From contig JASWJB010000021.1 in NCBI GenBank assembly GCA_032433595.1, positions 203,221 to 267,220 on the forward strand: 64,000 nucleotides of DNA. Reading direction: 5' to 3'. The position numbers were made by a program, and so were the translations under genes. The DNA is from Conoideocrella luteorostrata. Its lineage: Eukaryota > Ascomycota > Sordariomycetes > Hypocreales > Clavicipitaceae. Of the stretch, positions 47,100-58,700 are shown one piece after another. Numbering within the stretch: the stretch's first letter is position 1; the number at the start of each line of letters is the position of its first letter. The notes beneath the pieces were generated by a model. It was not told where the DNA came from, made no database searches, and saw only the letters and a list, made by a program, of their open reading frames with translations.

Positions 47100-47900
47100 G
47101 CCCTTAGTGTCGACCAGGGATACCAAAGATGCCGGTGATCTCCGGGGTTAGCGGCGGTGGCTTGTGTGCCTACACGATCTTTACAACGGCTTCACCTCGA
47201 TCAACGGCTACATCAACGCAGGAGCCCAAAACGCTTAATTATTAACGGGGGGACGCTGTTAAGTACTTGCTATGAATTACCTCTAAAACAGGGTTAGGCC
47301 AGCTCATAACTATCTGTACGGGAGTAGCAGTACTCGGAGCTGCTAAAGAAATATGCTAGAAAACGCTGTAATACACATTTGAGACGTATACATCACCACT
47401 ACTACGCTGTTTTATATAGAATATGGTAATCTAACTATGACCTAAGACAATGCTCTATATGTAAAATCTTATGGCTTTTTTTTTTCTGAAGTTTTTTTTT
47501 TTTTCTTTTTTTCGGTTTTTGCGATATTTTAAGTAAATTTTAAGGCATTACGATGTGTGGTTAGATGCACTATTAGGGCCCCCAAGCGCCGACTGCATAC
47601 CCTACTTAAACCCCACTAGGTTAATGTGAATATATTCAAAATAAAGACAACGGAAATTACGTTTTTAAGCGTTACTACACTTTTGCTCTGGTAGTCGATT
47701 AGTCATTTGTTCCAACAATGATAGATTCGCGATATACATTCTATAAACTCCAGACTTCCGTAGACAACATAAGTTAATAAAGAGGGTTTAAAACTACGAA
47801 AGACACAACTCAAAGTTGGATATTAAACATATCTAATATTAATGCCTAATATACTACGTCTCCACTAACAAATGGCTACCTAGTCCACATAGATATTAAA
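47100..47900. other. Transition zone, no gene
   Basis: A fading frame follows the peptidase relic to about 47300. A poly-T tract lies at about 47477-47518. The AT-rich compartment ends here and GC-richer DNA begins. Confidence 0.4.
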
Positions 47901-47901
47901 T

Positions 47902-49648
47902 TCAGTCAGACTCATCAGACGTCCAAGTAGGGCTGTCTCTTTCCACCCGTATCTCATCTTCGAGCCCAAACTGGATGACCACATTGTACATGGCCATTGT
48001 GAGACTGTTACCTACGACTGGCACCCAATTGTACCTGTCATATGACCCATAACGACATGGAGCGGCCATAATTGAGACTTTCTTACCGGATTGGATGAAT
48101 TCGGCATCGAACGATATCAGACGTTCTAAATGCACATCTCGGAGCCGCTCAGATGGAGCAGTCATGATTCTCATCTGATGATCGAGCCTGAATCTGCGCA
48201 GACAACTGCGACGAATTTGCCGCGACACACCTAGACAGTTGATCCACGTCTCGTGATCTACAAGGCCAAGAATCTGCTCGTACAGCTCCAGAGGAAGTCT
48301 TCCAGAGGATGTGGTAGCTGTTCGGCGATTCCCGGCGACTTCGAAGAAGTTGACGAGCGCAGTACATCCTGGAAATTCCTCATGCATGGTTCGTGCTGTC
48401 CACCTGTGATGCGACATCATGATCAACTCTCCTCTCCGACGTCGTCTCTCCATCCCCGGCTTCGCCTCTGGCCGCTCTCGAGGATGGGAGCTGGTGCAAT
48501 AGTCCATTCGCAGAGGTGAAAGAGTGATAGGGTCGCTCAATTGAACGAATGGCTTGTTGTCGCTGCCCAACGACACCTCAGCCAAAACCACTTTGAATAG
48601 TGATAAGACAACAACCTGAAAGTGTTTTCGCCCCTGATCAACACCATAAGCAACAGCTCTTGTGATAGACTTGCCGTCCGGCGCTCTTGTAAGACTGACC
48701 AGCACGTCGTCAAGCCAATAGGTGGTTTCAGCAGGTGACACGCCCGGCCGTTCCCCAGGCCGATGGAACATGGTTCCGAATGGAATGGGTGGCTTTTCCT
48801 CCGCCGCTTGAGCCCTCTCCTGGTCAATGTACCTTTCCGGCTGGATTCTTTTCGAAGGGTTGGGGTGGAACCTGGCCTTTCCGGAAGCAATGGAGACGAG
48901 AGCAAAGCAAAGCTCGCGAAAAGGGAAAGAGTCTGCGGTCCACTCCAAAGCAAATTGGGTCATTTGTGATTGATAGGTCTTGAGCACTCGAGACAGAACG
49001 TACGTGAGAAACAACTTTTGATCCCCGTCGATGTTAATCGTTGGAACTACAACGCTGTGACTGTATGCGATTTTGTTGTCCAAAGTAAGGGGTGATAAGG
49101 CTGGCGACGTAATGTGTCCCTCTGGACACGTGTCCAAGGAAATCGTTAGTTTGCCCCTGTAAATGCTCTTTTTGATGGCGCGAAGCCACAGATTATCCTG
49201 ACGCGGGATGTTGTTCATCTTCCAGTGAACACTGCCGTTCATAGTAAGAATTTCTTGATCCAAGTTTGTGATGTACGTATACTCGGCGCTAACATCAGGT
49301 AGCAACGGAAGCTCGGAAGGTAACTCTATAAAATCACTAAAGGCATGGTGACCATCTGTATCTGTGATAGAATCGACATCGTCTCGTAGCTCATAGACGT
49401 CATTTTCGAGTTCATTTTCAAGGGTCGCATATTCTGCTCGCGTGCGCTCGAGCCATGCTATATAAGTAGTGAGCCATTTGCAGATTGAGATTCGCGATAG
49501 TCTTTCGCTCACCGCGGTACTTTTCCTGATCGGTTGGGACATCTGCAACGAGGCAAGAGCCCAATCCCTCAAAGTAGCTGTCTAAAGAATTGTAACGAAC
49601 ATAGTAACGCCTATTGAAGCGAACTATTATGAGGCCGCGAGTTCCCAT
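47902..49648 (-). CDS. Uncharacterised MGTRG-type protein with F-box
   Basis: Two exons (49513-49648 and 47902-49457) joined across a 55-bp intron (GTGAGC...TATATAG) give 563 residues. The start MGTRGLIIVRFNRRYYVRYN with DSYFEGLG and the junction DQEKYR/AWLERTRAEYATLE fit a widespread fungal family of unknown function, which supports this start over an internal Met in the longer exon. Residues 430-475 (GRLPLELYEQILGLVDHETW, then INCLGVSRQIRRSCLRR) look like an F-box, suggesting an SCF-adaptor role by inference. No signal peptide or membrane helix. It is intact and not RIP-affected. It is separated from the biosynthetic genes by 3.5 kb of partly decayed DNA, so co-function is doubtful. Confidence 0.85.
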
Positions 49649-49649
49649 T

Positions 49650-50970
49650 GTGCGTGATCAAGGAGCTGCTAATTAATATTGTGGCGGCTATTCTTGACAA
49701 TATTGATGCTATAGGAGAATTAGCAGGGTTTTTTTCTTTCATCTTTATTCGGCATTGGTATTGTATTCGATCGGGCATCAATGGCAATCGTTAACGAGCC
49801 AACGGCCCAAGTGCTTGAGCCATGCACGGTGGGGCCAAGACACGTGAGGTTGGTGCCTAGCCAATTACACTACAGGTAATTTGCAGCTTGAAAAAAGCAC
49901 GCAGAGGTTTGGCCCAGCACTAATGGCCGAATCGAAGTATCTAAAACAAGATAAGTAACAGGTAGTGATCAATTCATGACGGCTTGCGTCGGCAATGGCG
50001 GGGCATAACTTGGTTTCGCAAATAATGATTAGCTTTGACGAGCCACAGAGAACAGCACATTGCAATCCTTTTATGTATTGCAATTGCAAACATCTGTATG
50101 ACGCGAACAGCACAAACATTTAAAAAGATGCACCTTCTACATTAATAGATAGGTCTTTTCATATAAATTTAATTATAGTATCCACCACGCTGCTGCCATA
50201 CCTAGACGTTATCGATTTAAACGGGTAACTTTCTAGCTGGAAGCTTCTAATTGATCGCGACCGTCCATTCAATTCCTTCAATTCTTAGGGTACTTTACTT
50301 CCCCTAGACAGGCTGAACCAGCAAGAGCAACAGCATCTCTAGCAGCTCTATTATTAAAATTATTAGAGCTGTACGTGTGGAACTTATAAGCAAGTCTTCC
50401 CTAATAGAAATGATACGAATTAGCTTTTGGCTGAAATGAATGCTTAAGGCATTAACGGGAGAAGGACAAAGCAACTATCATGAAGGGTATAAAGGGAAGT
50501 ATTATGGGAGGAATCTGAAGGGTCAGAAACTCATAACAATCATTATCACTATTATCATTAATACATATATTTTGAACGCTTCAGTTCATCCTAACTGTTG
50601 CTCCTAACACTTCTTGCTTAGCTCGTCTATCTTTTATACCTCTAATAGCTTAGTGCTAGGGCTTAGCCGCATGTACACCCTTACCGCCCGCGTTATGTTT
50701 TTCCTCATTAATATTAATATTTCCAGTGTCTCTTAGAACTGCACGAAAATATTAATTAGTACAATACTATAAGGCTTTAGTAGTGGCGGCATTATTCTAC
50801 AAAATAACATAATTGTTTAAGACTAGGGTCTGATGCGTGGAGTGTATTTAAACATAATTAGTTGTGTTTAGGCACACGGCAGCGTTATTAGGCTCGTTAA
50901 TAGAGGTACTCTAGCATATAATGCCTTATAGGTATAGATATAAATATTCACGCTCTCTGCTCTTTAGCAA
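49650..50970. other. Intergenic, gene-free
   Basis: Changes from normal composition (to about 50.1 kb) to AT-rich decayed DNA. No protein relic or repeat identified. Confidence 0.4.
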
Positions 50971-50974
50971 ACTA

Positions 50975-51541
50975 TGGCTCTTTCGGATCAAAATTCCCTT
51001 CGTAGGCTTTATAGTCATAACCACATCTGCTTCCCTGAAGACCTTAGTGTAGTAACCTGGACACAGGTACTTCTATAAGGCCCACAGACGGTATTCTATA
51101 GAATGCCATAACGCTGATAACAAATTCACTATAGTATTATCGACTGAAGCGACGTGTTTCCTGTCTCAATTGTCACCTCCTCCACATACCGGAAAGAAAC
51201 TACCAAACTAAACAGTCTCGTTCGAGGCGGCCAAACTTAAATTCAAAAGTCTACCGTGTCATCTGCCGCCGTACGTATTCCAGAGTGCTACGTTGCAGAG
51301 TATTCGGTTTGTCTAATAGCCGTTCGTATACCGTATCTTCCACCTGAAGTGAAGTGGTTAGAAGGCTCTAGGTGACTTAATCTATCTTACTTTCTTGAAC
51401 ACCGATTGTTCTCTGAAAAGCTTTTAATAAGGACTAAGTGGTTTCTAGGGTGGCGTGCTGCTCAAAGACAATTATATTGCATATACTCGGCCAATAGTAG
51501 AATATATATTTGGTTCCGTAATTACAATAACTAAACAAAGT
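50975..51541 (+). pseudogene. Unidentified decayed gene
   Basis: A TATA-like site (TATAAATATTC, about 50938) precedes an ATG at about 50975 and a frame reading MALSDQNSLRRLYSHNHICF, PEDLSVVTWTQVLL, then through RIP-type stops DVFPVSIVTSSTYRKETTKL, SSAAVRIPECYVAEYSVCLI and KWFLGWRAAQRQLYCIYSAN. It ends near 51541. The family is not recognised. Confidence 0.45.
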
Positions 51542-52374
51542 CGGGCGCGGTTGGGTCACTTGCCGTCCGGATGACGTCTCTTATCTCTCTGGCGGCGGAT
51601 CATGGCCGGGATGCTTTTGCGGAGCGTTGCACGAATGGCACTTGTTCCACATGGATGATTGGCCACTCCAAACAGGATGTTGCTTGTTGGATTCCACCAC
51701 GAGCTGTCTTAAATAAGTAATGCTTATGCCCAGCGTGAGAATACAACAAAGAGAGTAACCATAACAATGCGGCCATATCAAGCGGGTAAAACTAACAGGT
51801 TGCACTTCCTTTCTTAAACGAGTTCTTGAGCCACTGTCGCTTTAACCTGCGTAGCTCCTGAGCTTCAGTGAGCAATCCTAAGCCACCCTAAGTTCTATGA
51901 GTTAAATGATACGCCCAAACTCTCTATAATCTAATTGCACCACGTAGCCTCAGCGTTGCTGCTTCGTTGACCCGCTGAGGTCGGACAGCGGAATAGCTGA
52001 CTCCTAATTACACACATAGAATAAAGCATTAATATAAAAGAAATTATGCTTATATGCTTTTAACAGTTTTCTAGAGCTATTTAGGGTTATTATGAGACTA
52101 TTTAATTTAATTTTACTCACATTATCAGAGGAATTTATAGAAGATCGTGTTCAGCACTTTGACGTGACACGGGACCAGACTCTTCGCACCGCCAATGTAG
52201 ACTCCGTTCTAGGCTACTTCCAAATGACCGCAGCGATTCGCTAGGCTAACCCGTGCTTGTTGTGCGAACGAAAGCTTCAGCACAATATACACAATCTCCA
52301 TACGTTCTTTCCTAGCTACGTGAGAAAGCCTAACTCTGATTACGAATTCAATAATGAGATGCTAGCTAGGAAAC

Positions 52375-52435
52375 AAGGACAATTGCACCGCTCAGATTAA
52401 TCATAGCGGCTCACTTCGTCACACAATCAAATAAA
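52375..52435 (-). mobile_element. Possible LINE 3'-UTR fragment
   Basis: Inverse orientation gives TGTGACGAAGTGAGCCGCTATG followed shortly by GCAATTGTCCTTGTTTCC, resembling the LINE 3' UTR at 4 kb. Short and diverged, so only tentative. Confidence 0.35.
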
Positions 52436-52557
52436 GTTTGGATTTTTTTAGTTAATTAATACATATTTAATAGTTTTTAATTAGTCTCTCTATCACTACT
52501 ACTACTCGTGTCCCAAATAATACTTTCAGCAGTCCCCCTACATTTCAATCGTTAATC

Positions 52558-52935
52558 CAGTTAAATCACTTTGGTAAAACCAGACCCAACCTTTGCTATC
52601 CGACTCGCCGCTATGCAGGCCACTAATGCCATGAGCAAGGCACCGCACCAAGCTATCAGCCCGTTCCAGTTCATATGCTCTCCAAGAATGGCGCCGGCAA
52701 TGTGATTACTGATCAGAACGCCAAAATCGACCGTAGCAAGTGTCATGCCTATTGCTAAAGCGGTTCTTTTGTGAAAGTACTATGAGACAACCGCCGGTGC
52801 AGGTAGATATAGACAGCCGAAGCCGAGACTTATCATAATAGCCTACGTTTAGAAAAACATGCTAGCACTAATGTGTGATGCTAACAAGAAACATGCCAAC
52901 TACAACGAGCTTAGAACCAGTCGAAAATAACAACT
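52558..52935 (-). pseudogene. MFS transporter fragment
   Basis: The minus strand reads KLVVVGMFLLASHISASMFF, two stops, AIMISLGFGCLYLPAPAVVS, a stop at a Gln position, YFHKRTALAIGMTLATVDFG and INWNGLIAWCG-like helices to a terminator at about 52559. The YFxKRxALAxG motif after a LPxxxxVSQ loop is characteristic of monocarboxylate-transporter-like MFS proteins (helix 4 to helix 6 region). Both ends are missing. It stops about 180 bp before the acyltransferase start codon and points the other way. A lost transporter gene of the neighbouring cluster is possible but unproven. Confidence 0.6.
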
Positions 52936-53117
52936 AAAGGTGGCTAGCGTTGACGGCCGGTCCGGCGACGATGAATATGTCAAGTCTGTCACGTGCGTGT
53001 GCCGGGTTTGTCCCCACTTTCTTGTCCTTCACCATTCTGCAGCATTGAATTGTCTCGCGTATGATCTTCTACTTGACTCTCTCTCTATCGCTTCGAAAAA
53101 AAAAAAAATCCATCGAC

Positions 53118-54734
53118 ATGACTTTCCTTGCTCGTCTTCTTGGGCTCCGTCCCTCACCACCAGCACCGCAGCTGTACCCCACCGACGAGGTGGTACCAAT
53201 GCACCTCTTTGATAACAATAGCATGATGCGTTCATACGACTTGTTCTGGACATTTCGCTTCGAGGAGGTACTTGATGCCGAAAAGTTAGGCAGCTCCCTT
53301 ACGCATCTTGTAGAGACGGGCGATTGGAGGAAACTCGGTGGCCGATGGAGACTCAATGTAAGGCTCTCACGCCTCCTCCTACCCATGCCTACGCCGTAGG
53401 AGCTGCCACAAATTTATCACCCATGTCATAAAGTGAAACCAAAGTCGCTAACTTTAGTGTGCCTACTCTCTAAGCCTGATGGCAATCTCGAGGTTCATAT
53501 TCCGCGCCCGTTCACGCCTCAGCGGCCCGCTATATATTTCACACAGGAGCATTTTGACATCAACATCAGTGAGCACGCCCTGGCGTCCAGTTTCCCCAAA
53601 GCTGGCGAGAGGGCGGAAATCTTCCCAAGCGCCGTTAACCTCGCCCCTCTGGCATACGGACCGGGCGCACCACGATGCATAGACGACTACCTACGGGGGG
53701 ACTTCCCCCAGCTGTCCCTCCACGTTGTCACCTTTCAGGATGCAACACTGGTGTCGGTCAACTGGAATCATGCAATGACTGACCTAGGGGGCTTTGCGGC
53801 TATCATCAAGGCATGGGTGGCTTGTCTAAACGGCAAGGAGCCGCCTCCATTCATGAGCATGGATGATGGGATGCGATGTCTTTACGAGAGCCCACCCGAG
53901 GGCCAGAGGCCAATCATCGAGGACATGATTCTGTCCGGTTGGCGCAAGGCCAGCTGGATTATGTGGTTCTTGTGGGATCAGGTGTGGACAACCACCGCCT
54001 TCAAGTCTCATACCATCTGCATTCCCAAACATCAAATGGACGTCCTCCTGCGTAACTGCAGGGCCGAAGCGGCCGAGCTGGCCGCTACCACTGGATCCGA
54101 CCCCTTCATTAGCGAGGGTGACATTGCTATGTCATTTGCTGTGCGCATAGCAGCATGGAGTTTGCCGGTCGGTTCACGTCGATCAGTTGCTGCGACCGGG
54201 GCCGTCGATGCGCGGTATCGCGTCCAGCATCTGCTTTGTCCTGACGCGGCATATGTGCAGAACGCACCGTCTGGTATAGTTGTCATGCGTCGCGCGTCGG
54301 ATATTCTGAACATTTCTGTTGGTGAACAAGCTCTGGGAATGCGGAGAGACCTCGCAAAACAGGCAACGGAGCCTCAGATGAGAGCCTCGGCAGCCATGGT
54401 TGCCCAGATACTAAAGGACACGGGAAGCCTGCCTCCAATGGGTGATGCCAGCTCATTCTTTACCACTTGCTCTAACTGGAGCAAGTCTCAGTTGCTGGAG
54501 ATAATGGACTTCAGCGCAGCAGTGACCACGTCTCGTATGGCGAACGGTGTCCAAACCGCCAAGACACAGGGCCGCCCTGTTTTCTACCACTCCCGATTTT
54601 TGACGATGGGAACTTTTTCCACCTGTCTGCTGGTTGTTCATGGTCGAGATGCCAATGGAGACATGTGGATGTCTGGGCATTCATCTCCTCGTGCCTGGGA
54701 GAAGCTCATCATCTTCATCAACTCCCAAAAGTAG
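53118..54734 (+). CDS. BAHD-family O-acyltransferase
   Basis: Two exons (53118-53357, 53475-54734) joined across a 117-bp intron (GTAAGG...GCTAAC...CTCTAAG) give 499 residues, the usual length of fungal transferase-family (PF02458) enzymes. The start MTFLARLLGLRPSPPAPQLY, the N-terminal block DLFWTFRFEEVLDAEKLGSS with LVETGDWRKLGGRWRLN, and the catalytic HxxxD (NWNHAMTDLGG, His179 and Asp183) place it with trichothecene 3-O-acetyltransferase-like enzymes, which move an acyl group from CoA to a hydroxyl. His is the expected general base. A clear DFGWG motif is not seen near the C-terminus, as in many fungal members. No targeting signal. It converges on the rhodopsin-domain gene (170 bp between stops). 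Likely a tailoring enzyme of the adjoining cluster. Confidence 0.9.
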
Positions 54735-54904
54735 ATAGATTTAACCAATCATCAGTCATGTTTGCATCTCAAAAAGCGCTAGCTTCTATTTCACGAATGG
54801 TATACTCTGCGGTAATCAAGTGCGATTTAAATTTTCCTAATATAAACAATGTTTGTGTACGATTATGTTTCAGACTTGTAAAGATTCCTTCTCCACTCTT
54901 GCCG

Positions 54905-56579
54905 TCAAACCTCTTCTTGAGGAAGCACCTGACCAGTTCCCTTCTCGATACGGTAGGACTTGGTCACGACTATTCCCGTCCTATCCGATTGGTGCGGTCG
55001 TTCGGGCATGATTACGGGTGCAGGAGAATTGACCAGTTCATGTCTGGGTCCGGAGCCGCCGATTCCTTCATGAAGCTCGGAGGATTTATACATGTGTCCG
55101 TCTGCGGACCTTGCCAGATTCTCCGTGGAAGTCTCAAGCGTATTTTTTGCAGCTCTTGCAAAGGCACTATTATAGCCAGAGGGCGATGAAGATGACGATG
55201 ACTTGCGTGGCTTCATATGGTGGCTGGGGAATTGCCTCTCGCGCGACGCACTAGATTCTCGTCGCCCAAACCTCGAACTGAGGGATTGAAACAGAGGAGA
55301 CTCGGGTATGATGACAAACATGAGATGGGCAAATGATGGCATGCAAGAAACGATGATGGCTACATAAACCTCGACGAGACTGCGGAAATTTGTCAGGGCG
55401 GAGAAAGCAATTGTTGAGTGGCTGTATCAACCTACACGCAAGGATAAAGCTGGGCGTTGGCCCAGGTAATGTCTTTGACGCTGAGCGAGCGGATGCGAAA
55501 CACTAGGCCGATCATGCTGGCAACGACACCACTATGTTTGCCATTAGCGAATCTACGCAGCCCACCAAGCAGTCCGGGGTTAGGATCAGAGATGGGAGTT
55601 AACCTACATGACTGCAGTACCAAATACACCAAAGAGTTTAAGACGCTTGGCACCTGTCCTCAACTTCAAATTTGCCAGCTGAGGCAAGGGGAGCAGGAAG
55701 ATGTAGAGATCTAATAGCACGGCCAAGGCTCCCTGCTCAACACCCACCGAAGTCATCTTGCGCACGCGATTGAGGGCAACCGGGAGAGCGACCAGGTCGT
55801 CCCACGTCTCGCCCGCTCGAGGCACGCTGAAGACGGGCACGAGAATAAGGTTCTGGAAGTAAATGAGGAAGCAGAAAATGAGACCGGCCCAGATGGCAAT
55901 ACGCATAGGGCGCGTTACCCCGAATATTTGACGAAGGAGCAACAGGATCGCAGCTTTGGAGGAGAAGAAGGCTACCGGAATAAACATTTGGATAATGAAG
56001 TTGAGCTGAATGGTGCCAATATCTGTTACTAGATGGCCAATAAAGACGACTGAACGGCTCGGCGGAATTGACATACCTTCATGTATTGACCGTCAAACCA
56101 ACACGCCCTGACGTCCCATTGATGGCGCATGTACTTGAGTGCTAGGCGAAGTTGGCAGAGGTGTCAGTTTCATTTCTCGTCGTCCTGAATTATCGAGTCG
56201 CGTCAAACTTACTGGTAAAAATCACGCTCATCAAAGCCAAGCTTGTCGTCAGGCCGACGACGGCAAGATCTTGTTAACTGATTAGCTATGGCCGGACTCA
56301 CTTGGCCGATGGTACAGTGCGGCGACTGTCTACGACGACAAGGTCTCAAAATGATAATCGTAACGGGGGTGTATGCGTACAATCAGCAACGTCCATTCGT
56401 CGGAACCCGAGCCAAACTCTGGCGGCGACAAATATCGTTGCCCATGCTGCCATGATCGAGGAGACGCCAACCAAGGTCGGCGCCAGAGTCACGGACGGAT
56501 TGTCGAATTCTGGAGTGTGGCCCGCCGGCGGCTGTAGGGCCGGGTATTGACAGAGGTCAATTCCGGGTGGGATAGACAT
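54905..56579 (-). CDS. Pth11-like rhodopsin-domain integral membrane protein
   Basis: Six exons (56381-56579, 56213-56269, 56077-56141, 55608-56005, 55436-55531, 54905-55379) all join in phase to give 429 residues. Order: short N-terminus (MSIPPGIDLCQYPALQPPAG), TM1 (SIMAAWATIFVAARVWL), ADYLAVVGLTTSLALMSVIF, the family signature RHQWDVRACWFDGQYMK, TM segments around FIPVAFFSSKAAILLLLRQI and IAIWAGLIFCFLIYFQNLIL, VLLDLYIFLLPLPQLANLKL, CVASMIGLVF-type helix, VEVYVAIIVSCMPSF, then a Ser-rich cytoplasmic tail. This is the seven-helix fungal rhodopsin-like family (PF20684), related to the Pth11 sensor. Such genes often sit in biosynthetic clusters without a proven role. An RIP-killed relative lies at 24.6-25.7 kb. 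Confidence 0.88.
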
Positions 56580-57479
56580 GGTCGGGACGGGATATAAGGA
56601 GCTTCAAGTTTGGAAGATCTAAGATTGCTCCCGCAGCTTTTTTTTTTTTCTTTTTTTTAAAACGTTAGAGAATAGAGAATGCTGTCCTGTCCTTTTCGTC
56701 TCGTCTCGAACCGCAACAGGATGACACAAAAGAAAAAAGAAAGAGTTGTGAGATGGCAAACACGTCTTCCGCCCCAGCTACATTTAGGATTTCCATCCGT
56801 CTGGGGGCGGAGGGGACGCGTGGGGGCCAAGGTGTGAGCCAGTATGGACTGACCATGTGCGTTACCCGGTATGAGTCTGGGATATTCTGCCGCTGATGAC
56901 AACGACTGACGAATCCTCTTGCTCCGCGAGTAAGATGCGATTACAAGGGGTCCTATTTTAACCTCGCTATAGAGCCATGTGCATACGTAGGAGCGCTTAT
57001 TCGTGGTAACGCTGAGACAAGACCGAGGACGTAAGCCACTGAAATGCTACGGTATGCTGACAGGTTCCATCTTGAAAGCTCCCACACCAGCAGCACAGTG
57101 GACAAAGGAACGACATGGATGTGTCTGCTTACTACTTTTTTTTTCCCCGCTCGACAGGAGTGCAGAATCCACAGTCGGCCAAATGACGAGATAATGCATG
57201 TATGGCTGGCTGCCAACGGCGGATGGGTGGCAAAGCCGAAAGACTAAGAGAATAGGCGCCCCAATTGCGGGATATCTCGAGGTAGCAAAATAGCGAAACT
57301 CTGCAGAGTACGGAGTACATCGTCATTACCTATGACACGCTATCTAGATTCAGCCCCTCCCGAGAGAGACAGGGGGGGTTGGGGGTAAGGTGGCGTCACA
57401 AACGCCGCCCCCAGCAGGTCATTCATTCAGCTTGGCCAGCACAGCGACTTCATTTCAGGGCATCCGGCCACTTGTGCAA
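56580..57479. other. Intergenic region between two minus-strand genes
   Basis: Upstream region of the rhodopsin-domain gene. Holds a pyrimidine tract at about 56638-56658 and a G-rich run (GGGGGGGTTGGGGG, about 57372). Several short overlapping frames look fortuitous. No gene seen. Confidence 0.4.
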
Positions 57480-58700
57480 TCAAGACCAATTCACCAGCGC
57501 AGTCTCGTCGCCTCTCAGTCCGGTATACTGGATCGTGGCCGCCCACAAAATGGCCCTTTTTTTCGGGTCTCTTGCCTCAACCGACATCTCAATAGGGATC
57601 TCGCCGTTTAGATACATTTCCTTAGGTCTCTCGCCAAGGACTGGGTTGGAGTCCAGTGCGGCAGCGAGGATGTCGCCAGATGACTTTTTAGCAGTGCGAA
57701 AAGTACCATTGGGCCACAGCCAGGTGAAAATCACTGCCAACCAGGCCATAACATTCGCAAACGCACGAATCGCGATGGCGCCTCGCCTGGTAATGCCCGT
57801 CCCGACATTCCCCGGATCAACGCCGAGGATTGAGATGTTGTGCAGCGCTTCGTCGGCATTGAGACGGCGCTGGAGCTCCGGTCTATTCATGGGCAAGCGT
57901 CACACCGGTTAGCTAAGAGGAGTATAATGAAAGGGGGGTTGGTCTCGAGATAGGAAGCAGAGGAGCCCTGGGGGGGACCGGGGGGAGGCGGGAGTACATC
58001 ATCATTGCCTGGCAAAGCTTCGCGGCGCCATATCGGCGGTAGCCTCCTTTGTAGGAGGAATCTTCTTCTGGGGTACTCCAGGTGCCTCGAGCAATTGGCT
58101 CTGCGCTGTCGTGGAAGATGGTCTTCCATTTTTCCTCGACGTACTGTGCCCCAGCATCATTGCGCGGGTCGGCCGTGCTGGGCAGGTTGAGAGTCGACGT
58201 TAGCCAATCTTGACGGTAAGAGATGGATCTTGTGCTGCGCCAACTTACTCGTGTGCCGAACTTGCCGTCACGACAATTCGCCCGACCTGGCGATCCATGC
58301 TCTGCAGTAGCAGAAGCGCCAGTAGCCAGTGACCAAGGTACGTGGCAGCGAAGCTTGTGTCGAAGCCGTCCTCAGTCCACGTCTGCTCCTCGAACTCGCA
58401 AAAACCTGCATTGAGGATGAGCGCGCGGATGGGCGGCATCTCGCCGGCGGCCACGCGACGGTTGATGGTTTTGGCTACGTCGCGCACCTGGTCCAGTCGC
58501 GACGTATCCATCGACAGCAAATCGTGGGACAGAGTGTCTATCTTGGAGCGTAAAGTCGTCGCTGACGAGGTGTCTCGAACAGTGCACACAGCGTGGAAGT
58601 TGCTCAACTCGGGCCGCGTTGCCATGCGGTCCATAACGGCGGCTCCGAGTCCGCCGTTGGCGCCCGTGAGGACAATGGTGCCCTTTTTCGCGCTCGCCAT
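57480..58700 (-). CDS. Short-chain dehydrogenase/reductase (SDR)
   Basis: Exon 1 (58249-58700) starts MASAKKGTIVLTGANGGLGA with the nucleotide-binding TGxxxGxG motif, then LILNAGF (NAG motif). Exon 2 (57998-58208) carries WLTSTLNLPSTADP and the catalytic YGAAK (YxxxK). Exon 3 (57480-57882) reads PELQRRLNADEALHNISILG, DPGNVGTGI, then a hydrophobic region and the end GLRGDETALVNWS. The 57883-57997 intron joins in phase. About 355 residues, reminiscent of fungal retinol-dehydrogenase/WWOX-like SDRs, which oxidise or reduce hydroxyl/keto groups with NAD(P). The exon 1/exon 2 junction does not join in frame with canonical splice sites (see findings). It is divergent to the P450 at 59713 and probably part of the cluster. 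Confidence 0.8.

Noticed and set aside
48149..48983. Several 68-138 codon frames overlapping the gene at 47902-49648
   Set aside because: Shadows in other frames of the GC-rich true coding exon.
51581..51805. 74-codon minus-strand frame with a hydrophobic stretch
   Set aside because: No family, no intron context and no neighbouring coding signal; could be a fragment but is not supportable.
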